Positions 63,652 to 64,000 of a DNA stretch of 64,000 nt are shown one piece after another. Under the pieces are notes generated by a model. That model had not been told where the DNA came from. It ran no database searches and worked only from the letters and a program-made list of their open reading frames with translations. The DNA comes from Aquabacter sp. L1I39 (GTDB lineage Bacteria; Pseudomonadota; Alphaproteobacteria; Rhizobiales; Xanthobacteraceae), in contig NZ_CP072392.1 of NCBI RefSeq assembly GCF_017742835.1, forward strand, positions 101,444 to 165,443, given 5' to 3'. The translations under genes and the position numbers were made by a program. Every line of letters begins with the position of its first letter. The stretch's first letter is position 1.

Positions 63652-64000
63652 TGAACCGCCCCTAGGTTCCTGGACGCCTTTTTCTCTAAATTTTGAGGCG
63701 AAGAGGCCCCGATGGGCAAAGCGAACTTCACCGAGGACTTCAAGCGCGACGCAGTCCTTCAGATCACCGAGCGGGGCTATCCGGTTGCGGAGGTGGCGGC
63801 GCGGCTGGGGATCAGCAAGTACTCGCTCTACGAGTGGAGGAAGCGGTACGGCAAGCCTGCCGCCGTGGCCCGCGATGACGATCAGGCTGCCGAGGTCCGC
63901 CGGCTGAAGCGCGAGCTGCAGCGCGTGAAGGAGGAGCGCGACATCCTAAAAAAAGCCGCGGTGGGTTCAACCGGTCAGGGCAACATGATGGATTTCATGA
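63652..64000 (+). mobile_element. IS3-like insertion sequence, left end, cut by window
   Basis: A TGAACCGCCCCTAGGTTCC terminus begins at 63652, 60 bases before an OrfA gene. This is the usual start of IS3-type elements. The right end lies beyond the window. Confidence 0.65.
63712..64000 (+). CDS. IS3-family transposase OrfA (3' partial)
   Basis: The frame is open from ATG 63712 to the window edge. It has the HTH of IS3 OrfA (KRDAVLQITERGYPVAEVAA, RLGISKYSLYEWRKRYG) and a coiled-coil tail (EVRRLKRELQRVKEERDILKKAA). The CTAAAAAAAG at 63948-63957 is a slippery heptamer-type site used for programmed -1 frameshifting to OrfAB in this family. After KKAA the sequence (VGSTGQGN) is not the usual YFA-type continuation, so another junction may lie here. 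Confidence 0.8.
   Translation, partial: MGKANFTEDFKRDAVLQITERGYPVAEVAARLGISKYSLYEWRKRYGKPAAVARDDDQAAEVRRLKRELQRVKEERDILKKAAVGSTGQGNMMDFM

Noticed and set aside
33000..64000. CRISPR array or tRNA-flanked attachment site
   Set aside because: No regularly spaced direct repeats and no cloverleaf-forming tRNA sequence were found on either side of the phage block.

Overview
The window is GC-rich chromosomal DNA with dense, translationally coupled operons. Gene content (Liv-type transporters, CoxG, a nikKMLQO nickel importer, hydantoinase-type catabolic genes, DUF2793 and GTA-TIM phage tail genes) points to an alphaproteobacterium of the Hyphomicrobiales, probably near Xanthobacteraceae. That placement is an inference from gene families; no rRNA or tRNA was recognised in the window.

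Bases 1-33000 are ordinary chromosome. They hold the end of a branched-chain-amino-acid-type ABC operon with a CoxG-like gene; a LacI-controlled cluster (2044-12469) with an alkyl-DHAP-synthase-like FAD oxidase, FGGY kinase, MalK/UgpC-type ABC importer, SDR and glycerol-dehydrogenase-like enzyme, probably for polyol uptake and oxidation; an FtsK translocase without membrane segments; three small or housekeeping genes; the nickel ECF importer nikKMLQO (minus strand) behind a NikR-like operator; and a divergent catabolic locus (22050-32934) with HyuA/HyuB, an isomerase, a TetR regulator and a class II aldolase facing an SsuABC/Tau-type importer, an EamA exporter and a GntR regulator.

Bases 33400-57740 are a mosaic. 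The 3' end of hsdM and most of hsdS (left) and the 5' end of hsdR (right) are the remains of a type I restriction operon. Between them lies a deleted prophage: the C-terminal piece of a major capsid protein, a DUF2190 cement protein, a RES/Xre toxin-antitoxin cassette on the opposite strand, a small head-tail gene, a 5'-truncated tail host-specificity (GTA-TIM) protein, DUF2793, a large fibre-like protein, and a lysis cassette with a nested spanin pair. Terminase, portal, tape-measure and most tail genes are absent. Between the lysis cassette and a minus-strand large serine recombinase sits a three-gene cassette of giant proteins (1462, 1064 and 820 aa; 44667-54696) with lower GC than its surroundings. 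I cannot assign a family to any of the three. The genes overlap by 1 and 16 bases, and the third carries a possible peptidoglycan-binding motif and a lysozyme-like motif. This is the best candidate for an undescribed system here.

Bases 56470-64000 are a scrapyard: a small DUF-like ORF, a mazEF pair with a palindromic operator, hsdR and ABC-exporter fragments, an XRE regulator, unassigned small genes, an IS701-like remnant with an amber codon, an SGNH hydrolase, a decayed IS3 element, an AT-rich gene broken by two stops and a frameshift, and the left end of a second IS3-like element that runs off the window.
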